From positions 186,001-250,000 of the forward strand of contig NZ_JADPKT010000063.1 of the NCBI RefSeq assembly GCF_023074075.1: DNA of 64,000 nucleotides, read 5' to 3'. The translations under genes were made by a program, and so were the position numbers. The DNA comes from Bradyrhizobium sp. 138. GTDB lineage: Bacteria > Pseudomonadota > Alphaproteobacteria > Rhizobiales > Xanthobacteraceae. Shown here piece after piece: positions 41,489 through 50,081 of this stretch. The notes under the pieces were generated by a model. It had not been told where the DNA came from. It did not search any database and was given only the letters and a program-made list of their open reading frames with translations. Each line of letters starts with the position of its first letter. Position 1 is the first letter of the stretch.

Positions 41489-42853
41489 ATGAAAGACACA
41501 TCCATGCCCGCCACCAAACCGCTCTGGACGACATTCCTCCGCTTCCTGGCCCCGCTGATGCTGGGCAACGCGCTGCAATCGCTGTTCGGCACCGTCAGCA
41601 ACGTCTACCTCGGTCAGATGCTCGGCGTCGACGCGCTGGCGGCCGTCTCGGTGTTCTTTCCGGTGATGTTCTTCCTGTTCGCCTTCGTCATGGGGCTGAG
41701 CACCGGCGCGACCGTATTGATCGGTCAGGCCTTTGGCGCACGCGAGCACGACAAGATCAGAAGCGTCGCGGGCACGACGCTTGCGATCGGCCTTCTGCTC
41801 TCCATCTCGGTTGCGCTGATCGGCGGGCTCTGCAGCCGTCAACTGATGATGGCGCTCGCGACGCCCGCGGACATTCTCGCTCCTGCCAGCGCCTATGCGC
41901 GGATCATGCTGCTCACCATGCCGCTCGGCTTCGTCTTCCTGCTGATGACGGCAATGGTCCGCGGCGTCGGCGATGCGCTCACGCCGCTGCTGGCGCTGGC
42001 ACTGTCGACCGCGATCGGCCTGATCCTGACGCCGCTGCTGATCCGCGGGTCGTTCGGATTGCCGGCGGCCGGCATCACCAGTCCGGCTTGGGCAGCAGCG
42101 ATCTCGAACGCGATCACGTTGATCGTTCTGGCCCTCTATCTGCGGCGGAAGAAGCACGCGCTCGCACCGGATGCGGCGCTGCTGCGTCAGCTGCGGCTCG
42201 ACGGCGGCATGCTCGGAAAGATTCTCGGCATCGGCTTGCCGAGCGCCATCGGCATGGTGGTGATGGCGATCGCGGAGCTGGTCTTGCTCGGTCTCGTCAA
42301 CGGCTTTGGGTCGGACGCCACTGCGGCCTATGGTGCCGTCAACCAGGTGATGGGCTACACGCAGTTCACGGCGATGTCGATTTCGATCGCGGTCTCGATC
42401 CTCGGTGCGCAGGCGGTTGGCAGCGGCGACAGAGCCCGGCTCAATGGCATCGTGCGGACCGGCCTCGCCTTCAACCTCGTCCTGACCGGCGGGCTGGTGG
42501 CGCTGATCTATCTCGCCCCGCGCGCCATTCTCGGCATCTTCATCACCGACGTCGCCGTGCTCGATCTGGCGAAAGGCCTGCTCGACATCGCGCTGTGGAG
42601 CTCGGTGCCGTTTGGCCTCGCCACGGTGTTCTCCGGCGCCATGCGCGCGGCCGGCACCGCGTTGACGCCGATGCTGCTCTCGATCTTCGCAATTGTCGCG
42701 ATCGAGCTGCCTGCCGCGGTGATCCTGAGCCGCAGCGTCGGCCTTGCGGGCGTATGGGCCGCCTATCCCATCGTGTTCTGCGCCATGTTTGTTTTGCAGA
42801 TGGGCTATTACGTCCTGATGTGGCGCAGGCGAGCGATCGAACGGTTGGTCTGA
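41489..42853 (+). CDS. MATE family efflux transporter
   Basis: 454-residue, about 12-helix cation-coupled exporter of the MATE family. Two homologous halves are visible, the first opening FLRFLAPLMLGNALQSLFGTVSN and the second GKILGIGLPSAIGMVVMAIAEL. Substrates (drugs or organic cations) cannot be assigned. ATG 41489 is used; ATG 41504 (MPATKPLW) is equally plausible. Confidence 0.92.
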   Translation: MKDTSMPATKPLWTTFLRFLAPLMLGNALQSLFGTVSNVYLGQMLGVDALAAVSVFFPVMFFLFAFVMGLSTGATVLIGQAFGAREHDKIRSVAGTTLAIGLLLSISVALIGGLCSRQLMMALATPADILAPASAYARIMLLTMPLGFVFLLMTAMVRGVGDALTPLLALALSTAIGLILTPLLIRGSFGLPAAGITSPAWAAAISNAITLIVLALYLRRKKHALAPDAALLRQLRLDGGMLGKILGIGLPSAIGMVVMAIAELVLLGLVNGFGSDATAAYGAVNQVMGYTQFTAMSISIAVSILGAQAVGSGDRARLNGIVRTGLAFNLVLTGGLVALIYLAPRAILGIFITDVAVLDLAKGLLDIALWSSVPFGLATVFSGAMRAAGTALTPMLLSIFAIVAIELPAAVILSRSVGLAGVWAAYPIVFCAMFVLQMGYYVLMWRRRAIERLV

Positions 42854-42942
42854 CCGCCTAGGTATTACGATCGTCATTAAACGGTGGACCTGTGGCGTAT
42901 GCTGCGCCAAAATGAGCGGAAGAGAAGTCAGGGAGATCGAAT

Positions 42943-43551
42943 TTGACCCGCACCGCCCCGCAATTCCTGTTCGATTTCGGCAGCCCGAACGCTTATCTCA
43001 GCCATCTGGCGATTCCGGCGATCGAGCAGCGCATTGGCCTCAAGTTCGAATACGTCCCGATCCTGCTCGGCGGCATCTTCAAAGCGACCAACAACAAGTC
43101 GCCGGCCGAGACCCTCGCCGGCATCAAGAACAAGCGCGAGTTCCACGCGATCGAGACCGAGCGCTTCATCAAGCGCTTCAAGGTCCAGCCTTACGTCATG
43201 AATCCGTTTTTCCCGGTCAACACGCTGAACCTGATGCGCGCGGCGATCGCGGCGCAGCTCGAGGGCGTGTTCGAGCCCTATGTCGAGGCCGCCTTCCACC
43301 ACATGTGGCGCGAGCCGAAGAAGATGGACGATCCCGAAACCGCGGCGAAGGCGCTGGCGTCCTCCGGCCTCGATGCTCAGAAGCTGTTTGCCCGCGCCGG
43401 GGAGCCCGAGGTGAAGGGCAAGCTGATGAAGAACACCGAGGAGGCCGTGGCCCGCGGCGCGTTCGGCTCGCCGACCTTCTTCGTCGGCAGCGAAATGTTC
43501 TTCGGCAAGGAGCAGCTGCGCGAGGTCGAGGAGATGGTGTCGGGAAAGTGA
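42943..43551 (+). CDS. DsbA-fold isomerase (2-hydroxychromene-2-carboxylate isomerase-like)
   Basis: 202-residue protein of the kappa-GST/HCCA isomerase family. The N-terminal FLFDFGSPNAYLSH replaces the CxxC of true DsbA with SPN, which is the active-site Ser of this family, and the C-terminal GAFGSPTFFVGSEMFFGKEQL is diagnostic. It probably acts with glutathione on aromatic ring-cleavage products; no degradation genes are adjacent. The start codon is TTG 42943 with GGGAGA upstream; no closer ATG fits. Confidence 0.9.
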   Translation: MTRTAPQFLFDFGSPNAYLSHLAIPAIEQRIGLKFEYVPILLGGIFKATNNKSPAETLAGIKNKREFHAIETERFIKRFKVQPYVMNPFFPVNTLNLMRAAIAAQLEGVFEPYVEAAFHHMWREPKKMDDPETAAKALASSGLDAQKLFARAGEPEVKGKLMKNTEEAVARGAFGSPTFFVGSEMFFGKEQLREVEEMVSGK

Positions 43552-43557
43552 ATCGCG

Positions 43558-43625
43558 CGAATGGCGAATAGCGAATAGCGAGTGGAAATCGTACCTACTA
43601 TTCGCTACTCCCTATTCGCCATTCG
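43558..43625. repeat. Palindromic repeat, family H, copy 1 (GAATAGCGAATAG)
   Basis: Perfect 14-base arms CGAATGGCGAATAG (43558-43571) and CTATTCGCCATTCG (43612-43625), with further GAATAG/CTATTC units inside. A related copy is at 55147-55214. It lies between same-strand genes and can form a long hairpin. Confidence 0.88.
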
Positions 43626-43648
43626 CCAGGAATAGAACGGAGCACTCC

Positions 43649-44572
43649 ATGCGTATCCTCGTGGTCGGCGCCGGCGCCATCGGCGGCTATTTTGGTGGAA
43701 GGCTGTTGCAGGCCGGCCGCGACGTCACCTTCCTGGTCCGGCCGCGCCGGGCCAGCGAGCTCGTCAGCGCCGGGCTCGTCATCAAGAGCCCGAACGGCGA
43801 TGTGACCTTGAAGAATCCGCCGACCGTGCAGGCCGACGCGCTCAAGGACAAGTTCGACGTCGTGCTCCTGAGCTGCAAGGCGTTCGATCTCGACGACGCC
43901 ATCAAATCGTTTGCCGCGGCGGTCGGGCCTGATACCGCGATCATCCCGATGCTGAACGGCATGAAGCATCTCGACACGCTGGATGCCAAGTTCGGCAAGG
44001 AGCGCGTGCTCGGCGGCCTCTGTGCCATCGCCGCGACCTTGAACGAGAAGCGCGAGGTTGTGCAGCTCCAACCGATGCAGTCGATCAATTACGGCGAACG
44101 CGACGGCAAGCTGTCGGATCGCGTCAAGGCGATCGACGAGGCCTTCAAGAGCGGCATCACGGGGGCCGCCGCCAGTCAGAACATCATGCAGGACATGTGG
44201 GAGAAGTGGGTGTTCCTGTCCTCGCTCGCGGCATCCACCAGCCTGATGCGGACCTCCGTCGGCAACATCCTCGCCGCTCCCGGCGGTCGGGATTTCCTGC
44301 TCGGCATGTTGGATGAGACCAGCGCGATCGCCGCCGCGTCGGGCTATCCGCCGGGCGGGCCGTTCTTCGAGCGCGTCAAGGGTCTGCTCACCACCGAAGG
44401 CTCACCGATGACCGCTTCGATGTTCCGCGACGTCAAGGCGGGCCTGCCGGTCGAGGCCGACCACGTCATCGGCGACCTCATCACGCGTGCTGACGCTGCC
44501 AAGGTGCCGGTGCCGAAGCTGCGCATCGCCTACACGCATTTGAAGGCGTATGAGAAGCAGCGGGCGGGGTAG
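43649..44572 (+). CDS. panE: 2-dehydropantoate 2-reductase family protein
   Basis: 307-residue NADPH-dependent ketopantoate reductase-like enzyme. The nucleotide motif is VVGAGAIGGYFGGRLL, the catalytic Lys lies in MQDMWEKWVFL, and the C-terminal GLPVEADHVIGDLITRA carries the conserved Glu. It could make pantoate for coenzyme A, or be one of several paralogs with another 2-oxo acid substrate, since no pan genes are adjacent. The ATG at 43649 follows CGGAG. Confidence 0.85.
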   Translation: MRILVVGAGAIGGYFGGRLLQAGRDVTFLVRPRRASELVSAGLVIKSPNGDVTLKNPPTVQADALKDKFDVVLLSCKAFDLDDAIKSFAAAVGPDTAIIPMLNGMKHLDTLDAKFGKERVLGGLCAIAATLNEKREVVQLQPMQSINYGERDGKLSDRVKAIDEAFKSGITGAAASQNIMQDMWEKWVFLSSLAASTSLMRTSVGNILAAPGGRDFLLGMLDETSAIAAASGYPPGGPFFERVKGLLTTEGSPMTASMFRDVKAGLPVEADHVIGDLITRADAAKVPVPKLRIAYTHLKAYEKQRAG

Positions 44573-44600
44573 GCGCACACTCCGCCGTAGCAGCTCAGCA

Positions 44601-45194
44601 CTATTTCAAATGCGCGAGATAGTGCGAGACGGCCGTGATTTCCTCTTCGCTCATGTGATAGGCGACATCGGCCATCGCGGCAACGCCACCGCCGACGCGC
44701 TGGCCGGCCTTGTAGTCGCGCAGCGCCTTGACGAGATATTCCTCGCGTTGACCCGCAAGCCTCGCAACCGCCTTGGTGCCGGCATAGCTGTCCGTGTGGC
44801 ATGAGGCGCAGCGGCGGCCTGCTGCGACCTGCGCGCCTTTCTTGGACAAATCCGGGTCGTCGTCGTCCGAGCCCTTCGGCGGCGGCAACGAGGCGAAATA
44901 GGCGCCGAAATTGCGGATGTCCTCGTTGGTGATCTCCTCGACGATCGGCTGCATCTGGTCGTTCTTGCGCGAGCCTGCGCGGAAGAACACGAGCTGCCAC
45001 TGGACGAACTGATCGGGCTGACCGGCGAGCGAGGGGACGTTCTCCATCTGCGAAATGCCGTTCTCGCCATGACATCCGGAGCAGGCCGAAGCCTTCTCCT
45101 TGATCGCAGAATTGTCAGCGGCCCGAGCTGGGACGAATGCGAGCGCTGCGAGCGAAAGCGCGCCGACGACATACGAGGAAAACTGGCGGCGCAT
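44601..45194 (-). CDS. Dihaem cytochrome c (c4-like), periplasmic
   Basis: 197-residue secreted protein with a signal peptide (about 1-25, cleavage near ARAAD) and two haem-binding CxxCH sites: C38-S-G-C41-H42 and C129-A-S-C132-H133. The two-domain layout and length match the cytochrome c4 family. It lies directly downstream of the sugar dehydrogenase gene on the same strand, so it probably accepts electrons from it. The start at 45194 gives the proper signal peptide. Confidence 0.93.
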   Translation of the reverse strand: MRRQFSSYVVGALSLAALAFVPARAADNSAIKEKASACSGCHGENGISQMENVPSLAGQPDQFVQWQLVFFRAGSRKNDQMQPIVEEITNEDIRNFGAYFASLPPPKGSDDDDPDLSKKGAQVAAGRRCASCHTDSYAGTKAVARLAGQREEYLVKALRDYKAGQRVGGGVAAMADVAYHMSEEEITAVSHYLAHLK

Positions 45195-45315
45195 GATTGA
45201 ATCCCGATCTGACAAGCGCGTCATCCCTCCCAAGAGGCCTCCGCAGCCCATAACCTCGATTTGCGGCTATGGGTTCCGGACTCACACCGACGCGTGATCC
45301 GTAACGACATCGACC

Positions 45316-45355
45316 TAAAAGCAAAAGGCTGCGGCAGCTTCCGGCCACCGCAGCC
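45316..45355 (-). terminator. Rho-independent terminator after the sugar dehydrogenase gene
   Basis: Eight-base stem GGCTGCGG (45327-45334) / CCGCAGCC (45348-45355) with a 13-base loop. Read on the minus strand the stem is followed by TTTTGCTTTT (45326-45317). It starts 17 bases after the dehydrogenase stop codon. Cytochrome c then needs read-through or its own promoter. Confidence 0.75.
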
Positions 45356-45371
45356 TCCTATCGTGTGTGCG

Positions 45372-46646
45372 CTACTTCTTGCTGTAGCTGATGCGGTAGA
45401 TCGCGCCGGCCCAGTCATCGGCAACGAGGATCGAGCCATCCTTGTCGAGCAGGATGTCGTTGGGACGGCCGAGATAGCCTTGATCACCCTCGAGCCAGCC
45501 GGAGGCGAAGATCTCCTGCTTGGGGTTCTTGCCGTCGGGCCCGACGATCACGCGCACGATGCGCGCGCCCTGATATTTGTGCCTGTTCCAGGAGCCGTGC
45601 TCCGCGATCAGGATGTTGTTCTTGTACTCGGCCGGGAATTGGCTGCCGGTGTAGAACTTCATGCCGAGCGGCGCGACATGCGCACCGAGATTCAGCACAG
45701 GCGGCGTGAACTCGGAGCACTTGTGGCCCATCGCGAACTTGTCATCCAGCAAATTGCCTTGATGGCAGTAGGGATAGCCGAAGTGCTCGCCGATCCTGTT
45801 GATCATGTTCAGCTTGTCTGAGGGAAGATCATCGCTGATCCAGTCGCGGGCATTCTCGGTGAACCAGAGCTTGCCGGTGCGCGGATCGACGTCGCCGCCG
45901 ACCGAGTTGCGAACGCCGAGTGCCCAGATTTCGGCATTGCCGGTCTTCGGATCGACCCGCCGGATCTGCGACACGCTGGTCGGCGGGATGCCGACGTTGA
46001 AGGGCGGTCCGAACGGCAGGAAGAACCAGCCGTCCTTGTCGACCGCGATGTATTTCCAGCCATGCGCGGCATAGGACGGCATGTCGTCATAGACGACCTT
46101 GCCATCACCGAGCTTGTCGAGATTGGCCTCCGCGTTGTCGTAGCGGATCAGCTTGTCGACGGCGATGACGTAGAGCGCGCCGTCCTTGAAGGCGAGACCG
46201 GTGGGCATGTTCAGGCCCTTGAGGACGGTCTTGACCTCCTTCTTTCCGTTGTTGTCCTTGATGGCATAGACGTTGCCGAGGCCGAACGAACCGACGAACA
46301 GCGTGCCCTTGTCACCCCAGGCCATCTGCCGCGCGGCCAGCACGCCCGAAGCATAGACCTCGATCTTGAATCCCGCCGGCAGCTTGATCTTCTTGATGAT
46401 GTTGGCGAGCTCGGCATCGGAGGCGCCGGTCGGTGGACCCGAGGGCGGCGCGAGGCCCTTCTGTGCCTCGGTCTCATCGCCCAGGAACCAGTCATCCGGC
46501 GGATGGGTCCAGAACTCCTTGGTGCCGGATTCGTATTTCTTCAGTGCCCTGTTCTTGTCCTGCTGCTGCGCATTGCCGGCGCTGGTCCCCGCAAAGAGGG
46601 CCACGGCCGCAAGCACCAACACGGATCGATGGAACATCGATGTCAT
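45372..46646 (-). CDS. PQQ-dependent sugar dehydrogenase-like beta-propeller (sorbosone dehydrogenase family)
   Basis: 424-residue secreted protein. A signal peptide (FHRSVLVLAAVALFAGTSAGNAQ) precedes a six-bladed propeller with LPAGFKIEVYASGVLAARQM, GVRNSVGGDVDPRTGKLWFTENARDW and NILIAEHGSWNRHKYQG, as in glucose/sorbosone dehydrogenases that use PQQ in the periplasm. The substrate is unknown. GGGGAG lies before the ATG; a second ATG at 46637 is possible. The dihaem cytochrome downstream is its likely electron partner. Confidence 0.88.
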   Translation of the reverse strand: MTSMFHRSVLVLAAVALFAGTSAGNAQQQDKNRALKKYESGTKEFWTHPPDDWFLGDETEAQKGLAPPSGPPTGASDAELANIIKKIKLPAGFKIEVYASGVLAARQMAWGDKGTLFVGSFGLGNVYAIKDNNGKKEVKTVLKGLNMPTGLAFKDGALYVIAVDKLIRYDNAEANLDKLGDGKVVYDDMPSYAAHGWKYIAVDKDGWFFLPFGPPFNVGIPPTSVSQIRRVDPKTGNAEIWALGVRNSVGGDVDPRTGKLWFTENARDWISDDLPSDKLNMINRIGEHFGYPYCHQGNLLDDKFAMGHKCSEFTPPVLNLGAHVAPLGMKFYTGSQFPAEYKNNILIAEHGSWNRHKYQGARIVRVIVGPDGKNPKQEIFASGWLEGDQGYLGRPNDILLDKDGSILVADDWAGAIYRISYSKK

Positions 46647-47020
46647 CGCGTCACTCCCCTAAGGCAGCCGTCAGGGCTGCGATTTATTTTATTCTGCTAG
46701 TCGAGAGGCGAAGTTTTGGGTCCGTCGGCACGACAGACGCAAAAAGGTTAGCACATCTGCGAGCGGTGAGAAGCGCGGCGCATCCACCGCGATTGCGCCG
46801 CGCAAAAATTGAGACGGAATGTCAACGAGGGCGAAGGCCGCGAAAACCCTCGCTGCAACGCGGAATCAAAACCGCGCGCGCCTCATTTGCAGGCAGGCAC
46901 AAAGGGCGGGCAACATAAAACGCGAAAACAACCCCATGCACAGTAGAACGGCATACGCGCGCTGCTCGCGGTGCGCCGGACAGGCATTTGACCTGTCGCG
47001 CAAAATAGCAAACGCGGCGC
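46647..47020. other. Intergenic region upstream of the sugar dehydrogenase
   Basis: 374 bases. It should contain the dehydrogenase promoter on the minus strand; TTATTTTATTCTGC near 46683-46696 is the only AT-rich patch. A plus-strand frame beginning near 46819 (MSTRAKAAKTLAATRNQNRA) is basic but continues into the antisense of the next gene and is not supported. Confidence 0.4.
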
Positions 47021-48007
47021 TTAACCGGCGACGGGGTAGGGCCCGTCGTCGAACACAGCGTCATGATAGCCTTTTGAGCCGATTTCGCGCGCCAGCGGGC
47101 TGCGAAAATCGCGACCCTGGCGAAGGCTGCGTAGCACATGCGCGAAGTCGAATTCGGGCCGCCAGCCCAGCTCGCGCCGCGCGCGTTCGTTGACATAGAC
47201 GCGGTCGATGGCGGGGAAGAGGTTCCAGCCGCGCGCCGCATAGAGCTGCGCGCAATCCGGATAAAGCTCGCGCACGGCATCGGCCGCGTTGTGCGCGAGC
47301 GCCGCGAGTTGGCGTTGCTCGAACGGGCTGGTGGCCGAGACGATGTAGCGGGCGAAGCCGATCTTCGGCGCGCGTTCGGCAGCGAGCAGATGAGCGCTCA
47401 CCGCGTCCGCGATATCGAGCCGGCGATACAGCAGCTCATTGGCCTGCGCGTTCTCCGTCGTGTACGCCGACCGCATCGCCGGATCATCGTCAGCCTCCGG
47501 AAAGAAGCGCGAGGTCCGCAAGACGACGATCGGCAGTCCGCGCTCGCGATAGAACAACTCGCACAGGTTCTCGGCCATCAGCTTTGTCGTGCCGTAGATG
47601 TTCTTCGGCACGGACGGCAAATCCTCGGTGACCCACACGGCCGCCTGGCCCGCCGCGGGGCGAAGCTGCGAGCCGAACGCGCTGGTGGTGCTGGTGAAGA
47701 CGAAGCTCGTCACGCCGGCGGCCACGGCCGCCTCGAGCAGATTGAGCGTGCCTGACACGTTGGTGTCGACGAAATCCCGCTTGGCGTGGGTCGCCACATG
47801 CGGCTTGTGCAGCGTCGCGGTGTGGATCACAGCAGTGACGCCATCCATCTGGCGCCGCACGAAGCCGGGGTCCGTGATTGAGCCGACGGCATCGGTGAAG
47901 GGCGATGGCTTCAGATCAACCCCACGCGCGGGCAAACCGCGCCCACGGAGCGTTCGGAGGATGGCCTCGCCGAGGTGGCCCGCGCTGCCGGTGATTAGGA
48001 TTGCCAT
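47021..48007 (-). CDS. NAD-dependent epimerase/dehydratase family protein
   Basis: 328-residue short-chain extended reductase. The NAD motif is ILITGSAGHLGEAILRTL; the catalytic Y-x3-K is in IYGTTKLMAENL; a Ser/Thr-rich strand FVFTSTTSAFGS carries the active-site Ser/Thr. The substrate is likely a nucleotide sugar or similar but cannot be named. The start at 48007 (MAILITG) is preferred to 48046. It is 77 bases downstream of the tRNA-Gly gene on the same strand. Confidence 0.88.
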   Translation of the reverse strand: MAILITGSAGHLGEAILRTLRGRGLPARGVDLKPSPFTDAVGSITDPGFVRRQMDGVTAVIHTATLHKPHVATHAKRDFVDTNVSGTLNLLEAAVAAGVTSFVFTSTTSAFGSQLRPAAGQAAVWVTEDLPSVPKNIYGTTKLMAENLCELFYRERGLPIVVLRTSRFFPEADDDPAMRSAYTTENAQANELLYRRLDIADAVSAHLLAAERAPKIGFARYIVSATSPFEQRQLAALAHNAADAVRELYPDCAQLYAARGWNLFPAIDRVYVNERARRELGWRPEFDFAHVLRSLRQGRDFRSPLAREIGSKGYHDAVFDDGPYPVAG

Positions 48008-48083
48008 CGCGAACCCAAGACAGCCGCCAGCGGCGTGGAGAACCACGTTTCCGCCCGGATCAGCTGGATGCTCTGGAGAAAAT

Positions 48084-48158
<75 letters not shown>

Positions 48159-48433
48159 ATCCTGTGTCGGTCGCGTGACGCGCCGGCAACGGCTGTCGTA
48201 TGCCAAAAGCGGGAGGGGAATGCAACAGCTACCGGCGGCATCAATTCGCATTTGGAGGCCCCATATCGACCCCGGATGTGACCAAATCGCCCGAAAAGGC
48301 CCCGGAACTGCCGAATCGGCCGCGGTGGATTGAAATTCGGCCCATTCGGCCCAATTTAGGAGCCGACAGCGAAGCATAGGAAGCGGCGACGTGCTAAAGA
48401 CCCGCCATTCCGGACATCAGACGAGGGGATCCC

Positions 48434-49357
48434 GTGACGATCATCGACCAGGGTAACGGAGCGGCAGGCCCGGCTGCGGCCGACCTGATCAAGGACACCA
48501 CCACCCAGACCTTCGTGAAGGACGTCATCGAGGAATCGAAGCGCCAGCCTGTGCTGATCGATTTCTGGGCGGAGTGGTGCGGCCCCTGCAAGCAGCTGAC
48601 CCCCCTGCTGGAAAAGGCGGTCAAGGCGGCCAAGGGCAAGGTCAAGCTGGTCAAGATGAACATCGACCAGCACCCGGCGATCCCCGGCCAGATGGGCATC
48701 CAGTCGATCCCGGCCGTGATCGCCTTCGTCAATGGCCAGCCGGCCGACGGCTTCATGGGCGCGGTGCCCGAGAGCCAGCTCAATGCCTTCATCGAAAAGC
48801 TGACCAAGGGCGTGGTCGCGCCGGGTGAGCCGAACATCGCTGAAATCCTGCAAGAGGCCGAGGCCGTGCTCGCCGAGGGCGATGCCGCGGCCGCCGCGCA
48901 GATTTATGCCGAGGTGCTTCAGTACGATTCGACCAATATCGCCGCGCTTGCCGGGCTCGCAAAATGCTACGCCGTCTCCGGCGCGATGGAGCAGGCCAAG
49001 CAGACGCTGGCCATGGTGCCGGAATCCAAGCGCAACGACCCCGCGGTGAAGGCCGTGCAGACCGCGATCGATCTCGCCGAGCAGGCCCAATCGCTCGGAC
49101 CGGTCGCGGAGCTGGAACAGAAAGTCGCCGCAAACCCGCTCGATCATCAAGCGCGATTCGATCTGGCGACCGCGCTCAACGCGCAAGGCGACCGCACTGC
49201 TGCCACCGCGCAGCTGCTCGAGATCGTCAAGCGCGACCGCAAATGGAACGACGACGGCGCCCGCAAGCAGCTGGTGCAGTTCTTCGAGGCCTGGGGCGGC
49301 ACGGATGATGCAACCGTCGAGGGACGCAAGCGTTTGTCGACGATCCTGTTTTCGTAA
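48434..49357 (+). CDS. Thioredoxin-TPR protein, CnoX/YbbN-like
   Basis: 307-residue co-chaperone. An N-terminal thioredoxin domain (about 20-130) has WAEWCGPCKQ with Cys49 and Cys52, and SIPAVIAF with the cis-Pro; the C-terminal part is made of TPR-like helices (AAAAQIYAEVLQYDSTNIAAL, AMEQAKQTLAMVPESKR). CnoX proteins protect and hand over oxidised substrates to DnaK or GroEL. The start codon is GTG 48434 with GGGGAT upstream. It is followed by the Lon-N gene 33 bases later, a typical pair. Confidence 0.92.
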   Translation: MTIIDQGNGAAGPAAADLIKDTTTQTFVKDVIEESKRQPVLIDFWAEWCGPCKQLTPLLEKAVKAAKGKVKLVKMNIDQHPAIPGQMGIQSIPAVIAFVNGQPADGFMGAVPESQLNAFIEKLTKGVVAPGEPNIAEILQEAEAVLAEGDAAAAAQIYAEVLQYDSTNIAALAGLAKCYAVSGAMEQAKQTLAMVPESKRNDPAVKAVQTAIDLAEQAQSLGPVAELEQKVAANPLDHQARFDLATALNAQGDRTAATAQLLEIVKRDRKWNDDGARKQLVQFFEAWGGTDDATVEGRKRLSTILFS

Positions 49358-49390
49358 CGGCGTGCTGGCAACGCCAGGGGGACCGGGCAG

Positions 49391-50068
49391 ATGCCGATCA
49401 ACATCGAATATCGCGGGCCCGCTGACCTGCCGGAGATCATTCCGGTGTTTCCGCTGCCGGGCGCGCTGCTGCTGCCCCGCGGCCAGATGCCGCTCAACAT
49501 CTTCGAGCCGCGCTACCTTGCGATGGTCGATGATTCCTTCCGCGACGGCCATCGCCTGATCGGCATGATCCAGCCTGACGTCGCGCACTCTCCGAAAAAT
49601 TCCGACAAGCCGACGCTGTTCCGCGTCGGCTGCGTCGGCCGCATCACCCAGCTCGCCGAATCCGGTGACGGCCGCTACATCCTCGAGCTCACCGGCGTCT
49701 CGCGCTTCAAGGTGGTCGAGGAGCTCGAAGTGCTCACCGCCTACCGGCAGTGCAAGGTGGATTTCTTCGCCTTCGTCGATGACTTCACCGCCCGTATGGG
49801 CGAGGATCAGGTCGACCGCGAGGCGCTGCTGGCCGTGCTGGCAGACTTTTTGAAGGCAAACAATCTCAAGGTCGACTGGGAAGGCGTCGAAAGCGCGCCC
49901 AACGAAGCGCTCGTCAATGCGCTGGCGATGATGTCGCCCTATGGCCCCGCGGAGAAGCAGGCCATGCTGGAGGCGCCCGACCTGAAGACCCGCGCAGAGA
50001 TTCTGATCGCCGTCACCGAGATGGACCTCGCCAAGAAGCGCACCAGCGGCGATCCGCCGCTGCAGTGA
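49391..50068 (+). CDS. Lon N-terminal (PUA-like) domain protein
   Basis: 225-residue protein equal to the substrate-binding N-domain of Lon without ATPase or protease. It has PEIIPVFPLPGALLLPRGQMP, LNIFEPRYLAMVDDSF and the C-terminal helical part VNALAMMSPYGPAEKQAMLEA. Its function is unknown, probably protein binding. Pairing with the CnoX-like gene suggests a proteostasis role. Confidence 0.92.
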   Translation: MPINIEYRGPADLPEIIPVFPLPGALLLPRGQMPLNIFEPRYLAMVDDSFRDGHRLIGMIQPDVAHSPKNSDKPTLFRVGCVGRITQLAESGDGRYILELTGVSRFKVVEELEVLTAYRQCKVDFFAFVDDFTARMGEDQVDREALLAVLADFLKANNLKVDWEGVESAPNEALVNALAMMSPYGPAEKQAMLEAPDLKTRAEILIAVTEMDLAKKRTSGDPPLQ

Positions 50069-50081
50069 GGGTGTATTCCAG

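Noticed and set aside
46819-47193. Basic plus-strand open frame of 124 codons
   Set aside because: No family resemblance, no ribosome site, and its second half is antisense to the well-supported epimerase gene.
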